From Gammaproteobacteria bacterium (GTDB taxonomy: Bacteria > Pseudomonadota > Gammaproteobacteria > Pseudomonadales > Pseudohongiellaceae), in the NCBI GenBank assembly GCA_030654835.1, contig JAURWS010000008.1, forward strand, positions 1-64,000: 64,000 nt of DNA, in the 5' to 3' direction. The first letter of the stretch is position 1, and each line of letters begins with the position of its first letter. Of the stretch, positions 1-8,367 are shown one piece after another. The notes beneath the pieces were generated by a model. That model saw only the letters and a program-made list of their open reading frames with translations, was not told the origin of the DNA and did not search any database. The position numbers were made by a program, and so were the translations under genes.

Positions 1-333
1 GCCGCGCCCATAGAGCTTGCCGTCGCGGACCAGGGCCGACAGCGGGTCGACCGACCAGTCTTGACCGTCCCAGGGCACGGTGTCGGTGTGGCCCGACAGG
101 ATCACCCCGGCCGGTTTGCCTTCTCCCAGCGTGGCAAACAGGTTGGCCTTGGTATTATCGGCGTTCCAGGTGATGCGGCTGGCCACGCCGGATTTTTTCA
201 GCGTGTCCCGCACGAAATGGATCAGCTCCAGGTTGGAGTTGCGGCTGACGGTGTTCATGCGCACCAGCGTCTGCGCAAGCGCCAGGGCCGGGGCGGACAG
301 GTCGGAAGAGGGCAGGGTATGGGCAAAGGTCAT
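1..333 (-). CDS. argE: Acetylornithine deacetylase (ArgE), N-terminal part, cut by window edge
   Basis: Reverse-strand reading from ATG at 333 is open to the window start (111 codons). It gives the N-terminus of an M20-family metallopeptidase: the GHTDTVP motif at residues 81-87 holds the first metal-binding His and the adjacent Asp. The opening (two short helices, then LVRMNTVSRNSN) is typical of ArgE, which deacetylates N-acetylornithine to ornithine in cytoplasmic arginine synthesis. The catalytic Glu and the lid domain lie outside the window. Succinyl-diaminopimelate desuccinylase (DapE) is the main alternative, but the MNTVS start favours ArgE. The gene is divergent from the plus-strand UbiA-like gene, leaving about 116 bases for both promoters. 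Confidence 0.85.
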   Translation of the reverse strand, partial: MTFAHTLPSSDLSAPALALAQTLVRMNTVSRNSNLELIHFVRDTLKKSGVASRITWNADNTKANLFATLGEGKPAGVILSGHTDTVPWDGQDWSVDPLSALVRDGKLYGRG

Positions 334-449
334 GCCTGATTCTGGCCCAATTGCGTCCGCTGCGGGGGCGGTTATGCTTGAACCCGACCGCGCGCACGTG
401 GTCTATGCTTGTGCCCGCCCGACCGCCCCAACCGAGTTTTCCTCCGCCC

Positions 450-1304
450 ATGCGTTTATTGTTCCGCCTCGTCACCTTGATGCGCCCCCACCAATGGCTG
501 AAAAACGCCTTTGTGTTCGCCGGGCTGGTGTTCAGCGAGAGCTGGAACGACGGGCCGGTGGCCTTCCAGGTGCTGAAGGCCTTTGCCGCGTTCTGCTGCT
601 TTTCCAGCATGGTCTACATCCTGAACGACTGGCTGGACCGCGTCAGCGATGGCCGCCATCCGGTCAAGCGCCACCGGCCGCTGGCCAGCGGCGCCGTGTT
701 GCCCGTGATGGCGCTGGCGCTGGCAGCGCTGCTGCTGGTCGCTGGCCTGGCGTTTGCCGCCGGCAACGGGACCTTGCTGGTGCTGCTGGGCATTTACGTT
801 GCGCTGAACCTGGCCTATTCATGGCGGCTCAAACATGTGCCGGTGGTCGATGTGTGCATCATTGCCTCGGGCTTCATGCTCAGGCTGCTGGCCGGCACCC
901 TGGCGGTGGGCATTCCGCCGTCGCGCTGGATGCTGCTGGCCGGCCTGTTCGTGGCCCTGTTCCTGGGATTTTCAAAACGCAAGGCCGAAACCTTTCACGA
1001 CCAGGCCGCCAAGCGCGCCGTGCTCGATCACTACCCGCCGGCCCTGCTGGACATGTTCATGGCCGTGACCATGACGGCCAGCCTCATGACCTACGGCCTG
1101 TTTGCCACCAGCGCCGAGGCGCAGCTGCAGCACGGCAACCGGCTGGTCTACAGCGTGCCCATTGTCGTGTTTGCCATGCTGCGTTACGCCTACCAGGTGC
1201 ACCGGGGGCGCGGCGAGGACGTGTCGCGCGACCTGGTGCGCGACCCCTGGATTCTGGCGGCGCTGGCGGCCTGGCTGCTGGTGTTTCTGGGGCGCCGCTT
1301 TTGA
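450..1304 (+). CDS. UbiA-family decaprenyl-phosphate phosphoribosyltransferase-like protein
   Basis: A 284-residue polytopic membrane protein. The first Asp-rich motif (ND at 59-60, then D, D, HP and KRHRP up to residue 76) and the second region around 122-134 (AYSWRLKHVPVVD) match decaprenyl-phosphate phosphoribosyltransferase, the Rv3806c type. That family moves phosphoribosyl from PRPP onto polyprenyl phosphate at the inner membrane. ATG 450 is chosen because family similarity starts there; earlier in-frame starts add a low-complexity leader. The stop overlaps the TTG start of the next gene. The neighbouring flippase-like protein, ArnT-like GT39 and HAD phosphatase suggest a polyprenyl-linked pentose pathway. 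DprE1/DprE2 are not in the window, so the final sugar is unknown. UbiA-type quinone prenyltransfer is less likely given the motif spacing. Confidence 0.82.
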   Translation: MRLLFRLVTLMRPHQWLKNAFVFAGLVFSESWNDGPVAFQVLKAFAAFCCFSSMVYILNDWLDRVSDGRHPVKRHRPLASGAVLPVMALALAALLLVAGLAFAAGNGTLLVLLGIYVALNLAYSWRLKHVPVVDVCIIASGFMLRLLAGTLAVGIPPSRWMLLAGLFVALFLGFSKRKAETFHDQAAKRAVLDHYPPALLDMFMAVTMTASLMTYGLFATSAEAQLQHGNRLVYSVPIVVFAMLRYAYQVHRGRGEDVSRDLVRDPWILAALAAWLLVFLGRRF

Positions 1305-2227
1305 AGCCGCCGGCCCGGCCGGCGCCCCGCCTGCCGCTCAAGCCGCTGTTGCTGGTTCTGGGCCTGGCCGTCACGGCGTATGCGCTGGCGCTGGCCGTTT
1401 TCGGCGAAGGCAGCGCCCTGGCAACCCTGCAGCGGCTGGGGTCGCTCGCGGGCCTGCAAGCCGCCGCCCTGTGCTTGTTGAACTACCTGTTGCGCGGCCT
1501 GCGCTGGCGCATGTGGATGGCCCATTACGGACGTGCACTCGGTCTCGCGGAAGGTCTGCGCCTGTACCTGGCGGGTTACACCTTCACGCCGACGCCGGGC
1601 AACATCGGCGAGGCGGCGCGTGGGCTGATGCTGGCGCGCCGTCCGCTGGGCACGGCGCAAAGCCTGGCGATTTTCGGCGCGGAACGCCTGGCAGACCTGT
1701 TGTGCCTGCTGCTGATGTGCCTGCCGGTGGCCTGGTGGCTGGTCGCGCTGGGTGGTCCCGTGGCTTACCGCCTGGCGCTGGGCGGCGGCTTGGCCGCACT
1801 CGCCCTGCTGGTGTTTCTTTTTGTATTCCGGCGGCGCCTGCTACTGCGGCTGTCCTGGCTGCGTGATGCCTGGCAGTGCCTGGCCACCCGTCCCGCTGTC
1901 TGGCTGGCGCTGACCGGGGTGGCCTGGGCCGCGCAGGGCCTGGCCGTCTGGCTCTTGTGCCGCGAGGCGGGCCTGTCCATTGGCCTGTTGCAAGCCGCCG
2001 GTTTTTACGCCGTCGCCATGGTCGGCGGCGCGCTTTCCCTGTTGCCGGCGGGCCTGGGCGGCATGGAGGCGCTGTTGACCGGCCTGCTGGTGCTCCAGGG
2101 TGCCGGTGCGGCGCAGGCGCTGGGCATCACCGTGCTGGTCCGGGTGCTGACCCTGTGGCTGGCGGTGGCCATCGGTGCGCTGGCACTGGTCTATAGTGCC
2201 GCCATTCGCGACATCAGTTTCAGATAA
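1301..2227 (+). CDS. UPF0104 / lysylphosphatidylglycerol synthase TM-region family membrane protein
   Basis: About 308 residues with roughly eight hydrophobic segments and very few charges, matching the transmembrane part of the LPG synthase/AglD family (UPF0104). The soluble aminoacyl-transferase domain of MprF is absent. Visible family hallmarks are the LRGLRWR stretch near residue 67, the TPTPGNIGEAARG segment near residue 90, and LPAGLGGMEALL near the C-terminus. Such proteins are thought to flip or bind lipids or lipid-linked sugars. The start is TTG 1301, overlapping the upstream TGA as TTGA. No ATG fits without truncating the first helix. Placement between the phosphoribosyltransferase-like gene and GT39 suggests movement of a polyprenyl-linked sugar; that role is inferred. 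Confidence 0.75.
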   Translation: MKPPARPAPRLPLKPLLLVLGLAVTAYALALAVFGEGSALATLQRLGSLAGLQAAALCLLNYLLRGLRWRMWMAHYGRALGLAEGLRLYLAGYTFTPTPGNIGEAARGLMLARRPLGTAQSLAIFGAERLADLLCLLLMCLPVAWWLVALGGPVAYRLALGGGLAALALLVFLFVFRRRLLLRLSWLRDAWQCLATRPAVWLALTGVAWAAQGLAVWLLCREAGLSIGLLQAAGFYAVAMVGGALSLLPAGLGGMEALLTGLLVLQGAGAAQALGITVLVRVLTLWLAVAIGALALVYSAAIRDISFR

Positions 2228-2239
2228 GTCATCCCGCCC

Positions 2240-3787
2240 ATGCTTGAACGTTCCGCCGCCCCGGCTGCCCCCCTTCTTTCCCCTTTCCTGGTGCGCGGGC
2301 TGGTCGCTGCCGGTGCGCTGTCGCTGGCGTTGCGGCTGTGGCTCTCCGCCACCTTCCCGATCACCGGCGACGAGGCCTTTTTCTACTGGTGGGGCGTTTA
2401 TCCCGACTGGGGTTATTACGACCATCCGCCCATGGTTGGCTGGCTGATTGCCCTGGTGCGCGCGACACTGGGCGACACCACCTGGGCCATACGCCTGCCG
2501 GTGGTCCTGCTGCCGCTGGCACTCGGCGGCCTGGTGGCTTGGGCGCTGGCCCCGCTGGACCGGGTGCGTGCGGCCTGGGCCGTGCTGTTTCTCTGGCTGG
2601 CCCCCATCAACTGGCTCAATGTGCTGATCACCACCGACACGCCGCTGATGGCCTGGTCGGTGCTGTCGGTGGCCCTGTTGCTGCGCGCCGAGCGGCGCGA
2701 GCGCATGGACCGCACGGCCTGGAGCCTGTATGCGCTGTCGGGCCTGGCGCTGGGCTGCGCCTTCCTGTCCAAGTACTTCTCGGTGGTGCTGGGCCTGACC
2801 TACCTCGTGTATTTCGCGGTCTACCGGCGCGAACGCTGGGCGGCGTTTGCGCTGCTGGTGCTGTGCGCCTTGCCCGGCCCGGCCATCAACATCGCCTACA
2901 ACATGTCGCACGGCTGGTCGAACATCATGTTCAACCTCTACAACCGCAACGAAGGCGAAAGCTTCGCCTGGAACAAGCCGCTGCTGTACCTGGCCATGCT
3001 GGTTTATCTGGTCACGCCGGTGGCGGCCTGGCTGGTCTGGAAGCAGCGCGGGGCGCTGGCTGCCGCGGCGCGGCGGCAACGGCTGCTGGCCTGTGTGGTG
3101 GTCGTGCCGCTGCTGTTTTTTGCGTTGCTGTCGCTGAAGAAGGTGGTGGGGCTGCACTGGGTGCTGTCGTTTTACCCCTTCGGTTTTGCGTTGCTGGCCT
3201 TTGCCCTGCCGCGGGACAAGCTCAGGACCTGTGCACTGGGCATGGCCGCGTTTGCCGGCCTGCATGTGCTGGTGGTGGCCGGCCTCCATGCCACCTCACT
3301 CGAGAACTGGAAAAGCACCCGGCTGTATCCGCAAATCATCCGAAGCTACAAGACCGCCGAGATGCTGCAGCAGGTGGCGGCCCCTGGCGTGGAATTGATG
3401 GCCAGTGCCTATACGCCCGCGTCCATCTATGGCTACACGCTGCGCAAGTACGTGCCGGTGTTCGGCCCGGGCAATTTCCATGCACGGCAGGACGACATGC
3501 TGGTTGATTTTTCGCTGTACCAGGGGAAAACCGTGCGCATCCTGCGCATGGACGCCCCGCGCCTCGAGGAGTACCAGCCTTACTTCGACAGCGTGCAGGT
3601 GCTCAGTTTTTCGCAGGACGGCGTGCCCTTTTACGCGGTCGAGGGCCGGGGCTTCAACTACGCCGCTTACAAAAAGGGCGTGCTTGCCACCATTCACGGC
3701 CGCTTCTACAACATTCCGGCCTGGTTGCCCATGACCGGCTGCCCGTTTTGCGAGCGCCTTTGCGGCCAGGTGCGATGCACGAAGTAG
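2240..3787 (+). CDS. ArnT/PMT-like glycosyltransferase family 39 membrane protein
   Basis: 515 residues. The first periplasmic loop carries the acidic pair GDE (residues 43-45), followed by YDHPP at 60-64; both are hallmarks of PMT_2/ArnT GT39 enzymes. These take a sugar from a polyprenyl-phosphate donor and transfer it in the periplasm. About ten hydrophobic helices run to residue 370. A roughly 140-residue soluble C-terminal domain follows, as in ArnT. It lies 12 bases after the UPF0104 gene and overlaps the HAD phosphatase start, so the four genes probably form one transcription unit. The donor is predicted to be the lipid-linked sugar made by the upstream UbiA-like enzyme. The acceptor (lipid A, glycan or protein) cannot be told from sequence. 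Confidence 0.85.
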   Translation: MLERSAAPAAPLLSPFLVRGLVAAGALSLALRLWLSATFPITGDEAFFYWWGVYPDWGYYDHPPMVGWLIALVRATLGDTTWAIRLPVVLLPLALGGLVAWALAPLDRVRAAWAVLFLWLAPINWLNVLITTDTPLMAWSVLSVALLLRAERRERMDRTAWSLYALSGLALGCAFLSKYFSVVLGLTYLVYFAVYRRERWAAFALLVLCALPGPAINIAYNMSHGWSNIMFNLYNRNEGESFAWNKPLLYLAMLVYLVTPVAAWLVWKQRGALAAAARRQRLLACVVVVPLLFFALLSLKKVVGLHWVLSFYPFGFALLAFALPRDKLRTCALGMAAFAGLHVLVVAGLHATSLENWKSTRLYPQIIRSYKTAEMLQQVAAPGVELMASAYTPASIYGYTLRKYVPVFGPGNFHARQDDMLVDFSLYQGKTVRILRMDAPRLEEYQPYFDSVQVLSFSQDGVPFYAVEGRGFNYAAYKKGVLATIHGRFYNIPAWLPMTGCPFCERLCGQVRCTK

Positions 3788-4428
3788 GGGTCGCCGGCAC
3801 CACTCCGGTCGTCGTCGCGGCCTTCGACTTCGACGGCACCCTGACCCGGCGCGACACGCTGCTTCCCTACCTGCGCCGCAGCCTGGGCTGGCCGCGTTTT
3901 CTGCTCGCCTTGCTGCGCAGCAGCCCCTGGCTGGCCGCCTACGCCTGCCGGCTCACCAGCAACCACCGGGCCAAGGCGCGTTTGTTGCAGGCCAGCCTGG
4001 GCGGGTACAGCGCGGCGCAGATCGAGCGCTGGTCGGCCGACTTTGTGGCGCAGTACCTGCCCCGGCAATGGCAGGAAGAGACGCTGGCACGGCTGCGCTG
4101 GCACCAGCAGCAGGGCCATGGCTGCGTGATGGTGAGCGCTTCCCCCGGCATTTATCTGCACGGGGTGGGTGAGGTACTGCGCATGGATGCGGTGCTCTGC
4201 ACCGAGCTGGAGGTCAGTGACGGCATGCTTACCGGGCGCATGGCGACCCGCAATTGCCACGGCGAGGAAAAAGTGCTGCGCCTGCAGGCCTGGCTGGCAG
4301 GCCGCGGCGTTCCTGCCGCAGCGGTTGTTTTGCATGCGTATGGCGATTCACGCGGCGACGTGCCGCTGCTAAATCTGGCAGACTATGCGCACTACCAAGG
4401 TCAACCCTGGGTCCGCCAATCATCCTGA
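3775..4428 (+). CDS. HAD-IB family phosphatase
   Basis: 217 residues from ATG 3775, overlapping the GT39 end by 13 bases. HAD motifs are complete: motif I DFDGTLT (nucleophile Asp18, acid/base Asp20), motif II VSASP, a Lys in HGEEK, and motif III YGDSRGD. The length and insert match subfamily IB (SerB/PgpC/CicA-like), which dephosphorylates small metabolites or lipid phosphates. An earlier in-frame ATG at 3748 would overlap the previous gene further and adds no conserved residues. In the mycobacterial decaprenyl-phosphoryl-pentose pathway, a phosphatase is needed right after the phosphoribosyltransferase step. This enzyme could fill that role here, but phosphatidylglycerophosphatase or phosphoserine phosphatase activity remains possible. 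Confidence 0.8.
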   Translation: MHEVGVAGTTPVVVAAFDFDGTLTRRDTLLPYLRRSLGWPRFLLALLRSSPWLAAYACRLTSNHRAKARLLQASLGGYSAAQIERWSADFVAQYLPRQWQEETLARLRWHQQQGHGCVMVSASPGIYLHGVGEVLRMDAVLCTELEVSDGMLTGRMATRNCHGEEKVLRLQAWLAGRGVPAAAVVLHAYGDSRGDVPLLNLADYAHYQGQPWVRQSS

Positions 4429-4468
4429 AACCAGCGGGTGGGGTGGGCCTGATCACCCAAAGGTTTTC

Positions 4469-5665
4469 ATGAAAGTCATTGATTCCATCGTCACCCAGGC
4501 CGCCGGCATTGCCGCCGTGCGCCGCGATATCCACGCCCATCCGGAGCTGTGTTTCGAAGAAGTGCGCACCGCCGACGTGGTGGCGCAAAAATTGACCGAG
4601 TGGGGCATCCCGATTCACCGCGGCATGGGCACCACCGGTGTGGTCGGCATCGTCAAGAACGGCACCTCCAGCCGCGCCATCGGCCTGCGCGCCGACATGG
4701 ACGCGCTGCCAATGCAGGAGTTCAACACCTTTGAACACGCCAGCCAGCACGCTGGCAAGATGCACGCCTGCGGCCACGACGGCCACACGGCCATGCTGCT
4801 GGCCGCCGCGCAGCATTTCGCGAAAAACCGCAATTTCGACGGCACGGTCTACCTGATTTTCCAGCCGGCCGAGGAGGGCGGCGGTGGTGCGCGCGAGATG
4901 ATCAAGGACGGCCTGTTCGACAAGTTCCCGATGGACGCGGTGTTCGGCATGCACAACTGGCCGGGTACGCAGGTCGGCAAGTTTGCCGCCAGCACCGGCC
5001 CGGTGATGGCCTCGAGCAACGAGTTCAAGATCACCATTCGCGGCAAGGGCGGCCATGCTGCCTTGCCGCACAACGGCGTCGATCCGGTGCCGGTGGCCTG
5101 CGAGATGGTGCAGGCTTTCCAGACCATCATCAGCCGCAACAAGAAGCCGGTCGATGCCGGTGTGATTTCGGTCACCATGATCCACGCCGGCGAGGCCACC
5201 AACGTGATCCCCGACAGCTGCGAGCTGCAGGGCACGGTGCGCACCTTCACGCTCGAGGTGCTGGACATGATTGAAAAACGCATGAAGCAGATCGCCGAGC
5301 ACCTTTGCGCTGCGCATGACGCCCAGTGCGAATTCGCGTTTGTGCGCAACTATCCGCCCACCATCAACCACGCCAAGGAAACCGAGTTTGCACGCAAGGT
5401 GATGGCCGGGATCGTCGGCGAGGCCAACGTGATTGCCCAGGAACCGACCATGGGTGCGGAAGACTTTTCCTACATGCTGCAGGCCAAACCGGGCTGCTAC
5501 GTCTTTATTGCCAACGGCGACGGCGCGCACCGCGAAATGGGCCATGGCGGGGGGCCGTGCATGCTGCACAACCCGAGTTATGACTTCAATGACGACCTGA
5601 TCCCGCTGGGGGCCACCTTCTGGGTGCGCCTGAGCGAAAGCTGGCTGGCCAAGGACGCAGCATGA
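4469..5665 (+). CDS. M20 family metallo-amidohydrolase (hippurate/N-acyl-amino-acid hydrolase type)
   Basis: 398 residues. The fold markers of the M20D amidohydrolases are visible: HPELCFEE at 24-31, GLRADMDALPM at 72-82, the metal-binding CGHDGH at 101-106 and QPAEEGGGGA near 135-145 with the catalytic Glu. A dimerisation lid starts with GGHAALPH. The family hydrolyses N-acyl or N-benzoyl amino acids, auxin conjugates or N-acetyl-diaminopimelate in the cytoplasm; the substrate is not predictable here. ATG 4469 aligns with the usual start, and an upstream in-frame ATG at 4385 lies inside the HAD gene. The TGA overlaps the start of the next hydrolase as ATGA, so the two are translationally coupled. 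Confidence 0.88.
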   Translation: MKVIDSIVTQAAGIAAVRRDIHAHPELCFEEVRTADVVAQKLTEWGIPIHRGMGTTGVVGIVKNGTSSRAIGLRADMDALPMQEFNTFEHASQHAGKMHACGHDGHTAMLLAAAQHFAKNRNFDGTVYLIFQPAEEGGGGAREMIKDGLFDKFPMDAVFGMHNWPGTQVGKFAASTGPVMASSNEFKITIRGKGGHAALPHNGVDPVPVACEMVQAFQTIISRNKKPVDAGVISVTMIHAGEATNVIPDSCELQGTVRTFTLEVLDMIEKRMKQIAEHLCAAHDAQCEFAFVRNYPPTINHAKETEFARKVMAGIVGEANVIAQEPTMGAEDFSYMLQAKPGCYVFIANGDGAHREMGHGGGPCMLHNPSYDFNDDLIPLGATFWVRLSESWLAKDAA

Positions 5666-6759
5666 GCGGGGTGACTGACGCTTTTTCCGGCACCTATGCC
5701 GAGGCGCGCGGCAAATTCCTGGAAGCGGCCGCTGCGGCCGGCCTGAAGGTGGATTCTCACCTGCATCCCGAAGCCGGCCGCGAGGGGGAAGTGCTGGCCA
5801 TGGACGTGGTGCTGGACGGCCCGGTGGACGCCCGTTCGCTGCTGATCCTCACCAGCGCCTGCCATGGCGTCGAAGGTTATTGCGGTTCCGGCGTGCAGGT
5901 GGCTGCCCTGCGGGACGCCGAGTGGCGCGCCAAAGCCGGGGCGCAGGGCGTGGCGGTGCTGTACGTGCATGCGCTCAACCCCTATGGCTTTTCGCACATC
6001 CGGCGCACCACCCATGAAAACGTGGACCTGAACCGCAACTTCCATGACTTCTCGCAGACCTTGCCTGTCAACGAGGCTTACCGCGAGCTGCAGCCGCTGT
6101 TGCTGCCCGAGCAGTGGCCGCCCAACGACGACAACAAGGTGGCCACCGACCATTACATCGCCAGCCGCGGCATGGATGCCTACCAGGCAGCCATCACCCG
6201 GGGCCAGCATGAATTCCCCGAGGGCCTGTTTTTCGGCGGCACCGCGCCGACCTGGAGCAACCAGACCCTGCGCAAGGTGCTGCAGACCCATGCGCGCCAG
6301 GCCAGGCGGGTGGCATGGATTGACGTTCACACCGGACTGGGTCCCAGCGGTGTCGGCGAACGCATCTGCGCCTGTCGCGATGACAAGGAAGCGCTGGCCC
6401 GGGCACGCGCCTGGTGGGGCGGCGGTGGCGCGACACCGGTGACCTCGATTTACGACGGCTCGTCGAGCTCGGCTTTCCTGACGGGCCTGATGTGGACCTC
6501 GATCTACGACGAGTGTCCCGATGCGGAATACACCGGCATCGCGATGGAGTACGGCACCTTGCCGCCCTTCGAGATGATGCAGGCACTGCGCGCCGAACAC
6601 TGGCTCAATGTCCATCGCGACGCGCCACCGGCACTGGCCGCGCAGATCAAGCAGCAGATGATGGATGCGTTTTACGTGGACACCGACGCCTGGAAAGAAC
6701 AGATCATCAGCCAGGCGCGGGAGTCGCTGTTCCAGGCGGTGGACGGACTGACTTCATAA
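5662..6759 (+). CDS. DUF2817 / M14-like zinc carboxypeptidase family protein
   Basis: 365 residues. The sequence shows an M14-type zinc site: H68 and E71 in CHGVEGYCGSG, an Asn-Arg pair in DLNRNF (about 123-128) that would bind the substrate carboxylate, and a second zinc His in IDVHTGLG (about 221-228). A late Glu in EYGT could be the general base. This pattern matches the DUF2817 group of predicted peptidases or amidases; no substrate is established. The ATGA overlap with the M20 hydrolase suggests co-translation, perhaps for sequential breakdown of N-acylated peptides or amino acids. No signal peptide is visible, so it is probably cytoplasmic. A strong terminator follows. Confidence 0.82.
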   Translation: MSGVTDAFSGTYAEARGKFLEAAAAAGLKVDSHLHPEAGREGEVLAMDVVLDGPVDARSLLILTSACHGVEGYCGSGVQVAALRDAEWRAKAGAQGVAVLYVHALNPYGFSHIRRTTHENVDLNRNFHDFSQTLPVNEAYRELQPLLLPEQWPPNDDNKVATDHYIASRGMDAYQAAITRGQHEFPEGLFFGGTAPTWSNQTLRKVLQTHARQARRVAWIDVHTGLGPSGVGERICACRDDKEALARARAWWGGGGATPVTSIYDGSSSSAFLTGLMWTSIYDECPDAEYTGIAMEYGTLPPFEMMQALRAEHWLNVHRDAPPALAAQIKQQMMDAFYVDTDAWKEQIISQARESLFQAVDGLTS

Positions 6760-6788
6760 CCTTTTAGGGCTCAAGCCCTTGAAATACG

Positions 6789-6831
6789 GGCGCATTAAGC
6801 TATAAAAACTATAGCGAATGCGCCTTTTTTT
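6789..6831 (+). terminator. Long perfect hairpin with T-run after the hydrolase pair
   Basis: GGCGCATT at 6789-6796 pairs with AATGCGCC at 6817-6824. An inner arm GCTATA/TATAGC extends the stem around a short A-rich loop, and a run of seven T follows. This is a classic intrinsic terminator for the plus-strand genes ending at 6759. A smaller palindrome, AGGGCT-CA-AGCCCT, sits just upstream at 6766-6779. The hairpin also separates these genes from the convergent gene ending at 6837. Confidence 0.8.
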
Positions 6832-6836
6832 ATGGC

Positions 6837-7610
6837 TCAATCTTCCAGTTCGGCCTTGGCCATTTCCACGTCGAGCCGCTCCATCGCGTCCATGGGTGTG
6901 CCGGCGGCGGCCTGTTCGTAGAGCTTGGTGGCCTCTTTCATCCGCTTGTCGCCTTCGAGCATCACCATGCCGTTGGCGTATTCGATCATGGCGATGGCCG
7001 AGCCAGGGTTGAGCTTGAGGGACTCCTTGAACAGGGACAGGCCCACGTCCTTCTTGGCACCGTAGGTCATGCCGCCGATCAGGGAGCCGACCTTGTCGAT
7101 CACCTCGGCGTGGAAGGCGGCCAGCGCAATGTGCGCGTCGGCATGTTTGGGGCAGAGCCTGATGGCCTGCTCCAGCGCGTTCTTGACCTTGCTGCCCAGG
7201 CCCTGGGCGAGCGCCTTGGCCACGCTGATGCCCTGGCTGTAGCGCCCGAGGGCATACGCCTGCCAGTACCAGGCGTTGGCGTTCTGGGGGTCGGCGGCCT
7301 GCTGGGCCTCGGCGCGCTGGGCAACTTCCATGAACAGCTCGAGTTTGGTCTTTTCCTTGTTCTCAAGGTAGTTGGCGTAAATGGACGTGGCCTTGTTGGC
7401 CACGGTGAGGCCGGCGCCGCCTGCCTTCAGGCCCGCTTCGGCAGCCTTCTGGAATTCGCCGTTGTGGAACAGCACCCAGGCCTGCAGCGCGGCGGCGTCC
7501 TTGGGCAGGGGCTCGCAGTCCCCCTGGTGCAGGCGGGCCCAGTTTTTCTTCAGGCTGGCGGCATCGAATGCGTAGTCGCCAGCGTGGGGGAAGGCAGTCC
7601 ATTTGGCCAT
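6837..7610 (-). CDS. Helical-repeat (TPR-like) conserved hypothetical protein
   Basis: 257 residues, predicted soluble and largely helical. Several stretches fit tetratricopeptide-like pairs, for example AWYWQAYALGRYSQG, CPKHADAHIALAAFHAE and LNPGSAIAMIEYANGMVML, each about 34-40 residues apart. This suggests a protein-interaction scaffold; no catalytic motif is visible and I do not recognise a named family. ATG 7610 is preceded by an AAGGAGACG ribosome-binding site. It lies 60 bases downstream of the TetR gene on the same strand and could share its transcript. The short gap has an AT-rich inverted repeat (AGAAT-AA-ATTCT, 7631-7642) that might be part of a promoter or operator. Confidence 0.7.
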   Translation of the reverse strand: MAKWTAFPHAGDYAFDAASLKKNWARLHQGDCEPLPKDAAALQAWVLFHNGEFQKAAEAGLKAGGAGLTVANKATSIYANYLENKEKTKLELFMEVAQRAEAQQAADPQNANAWYWQAYALGRYSQGISVAKALAQGLGSKVKNALEQAIRLCPKHADAHIALAAFHAEVIDKVGSLIGGMTYGAKKDVGLSLFKESLKLNPGSAIAMIEYANGMVMLEGDKRMKEATKLYEQAAAGTPMDAMERLDVEMAKAELED

Positions 7611-7670
7611 CGGTCGTCTCCTTGGAATTTAGAATAAATTCTTATTGTTGGCTGGCTGATAAATCGGGGG

Positions 7671-8330
7671 TCAGGCGGGGCTGGTGTAGGCGCCCACCAG
7701 GGCCTGCAGGTGCATGCGCTGGCCCTGCTCCAGGTAGGGAATCAGCAAGTTCAGGACATGGTGCGCGCCGCGCAGCAGGGCGGCCTGGGCGTTTTCCGGC
7801 TCCAGCGCATGGCGCGGGTCGCGCACGTATTCGAAACTCAGCCAGTAGGTCAGCACCACCACCATGCTGGTGGCCGTGGCCTCGACCTCGCGCGAGTCGA
7901 TGCTGACGGTGTTGGCCCGGCTCATGCTGTCGAGCATGGTCTTGACCGAGCGGGTCTTGTTTTTCAGTACCCACTGGAAGTGGGTCTCGAGCCGCCGGTT
8001 CTTGCTGAGCAGGTCGTTGAGGTCGCGGTACAGGAAGCGGTATTGCCAGATCAGCTCGAACAGCGTGTGCATGAAAAACCAGGCGTCCTCGACATCGCGC
8101 ACGCTGTCGCTGGCATTGAGCAGCTCGCTCAGGGCGCGCTCGTAGCGGTCGAACAGCGAGTTGATCAGCTCGTCCTTGGCGGGGTAGTGGTAATAGAGGT
8201 TGCCGGGGCTGATGCCCAGTTCGGCAGAGATCAGCGTGGTCGAGACATTGGGCTCGCCAAAACGGTTGAACAGATCAAGCGTCACTTCCAGGATGCGTTC
8301 AGCAGTTCGGCGCGGCGCTTTTTTCGCCAT
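7671..8330 (-). CDS. TetR/AcrR family transcriptional regulator
   Basis: 219 residues. The N-terminal 60 residues form a TetR helix-turn-helix: TAERILEVTLDLFNRFGEP, then STTLISAELGISPGNLYYHYPAKDEL, where the LYYHYPAKDEL recognition-helix/linker pattern is diagnostic. The C-terminal 150 residues are a helical ligand-binding and dimerisation domain resembling DUF6285/TetR_C_33-like regulators. It sits between the patatin gene (37 bases upstream) and the helical-repeat gene, all on the minus strand. The likely targets are these lipid-related neighbours and the ligand may be an acyl derivative; both are inference. The ATG start is well supported by the family's usual short N-terminus. Confidence 0.88.
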   Translation of the reverse strand: MAKKAPRRTAERILEVTLDLFNRFGEPNVSTTLISAELGISPGNLYYHYPAKDELINSLFDRYERALSELLNASDSVRDVEDAWFFMHTLFELIWQYRFLYRDLNDLLSKNRRLETHFQWVLKNKTRSVKTMLDSMSRANTVSIDSREVEATATSMVVVLTYWLSFEYVRDPRHALEPENAQAALLRGAHHVLNLLIPYLEQGQRMHLQALVGAYTSPA

Positions 8331-8367
8331 GGTGTCTACCTCGTATTTTTGTTCGACTCTAACCCAC

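Noticed and set aside
80-1300. Plus-strand frame continuous with the UPF0104 protein from position 80
   Set aside because: The segment crosses argE and the UbiA-like gene in another frame and has low-complexity Arg/Gly sequence; only the part from TTG 1301 shows the family.
1841-3289. Long antisense open frame, 482 codons, on the minus strand
   Set aside because: It is opposite the UPF0104 and GT39 genes, is rich in His/Gln/Arg repeats typical of antisense GC-rich frames, and has no recognisable domain.
4229-5569. Antisense open frame of 446 codons opposite the M20 hydrolase
   Set aside because: The plus strand has complete M20 motifs; the antisense sequence is His/Ala-rich and featureless.
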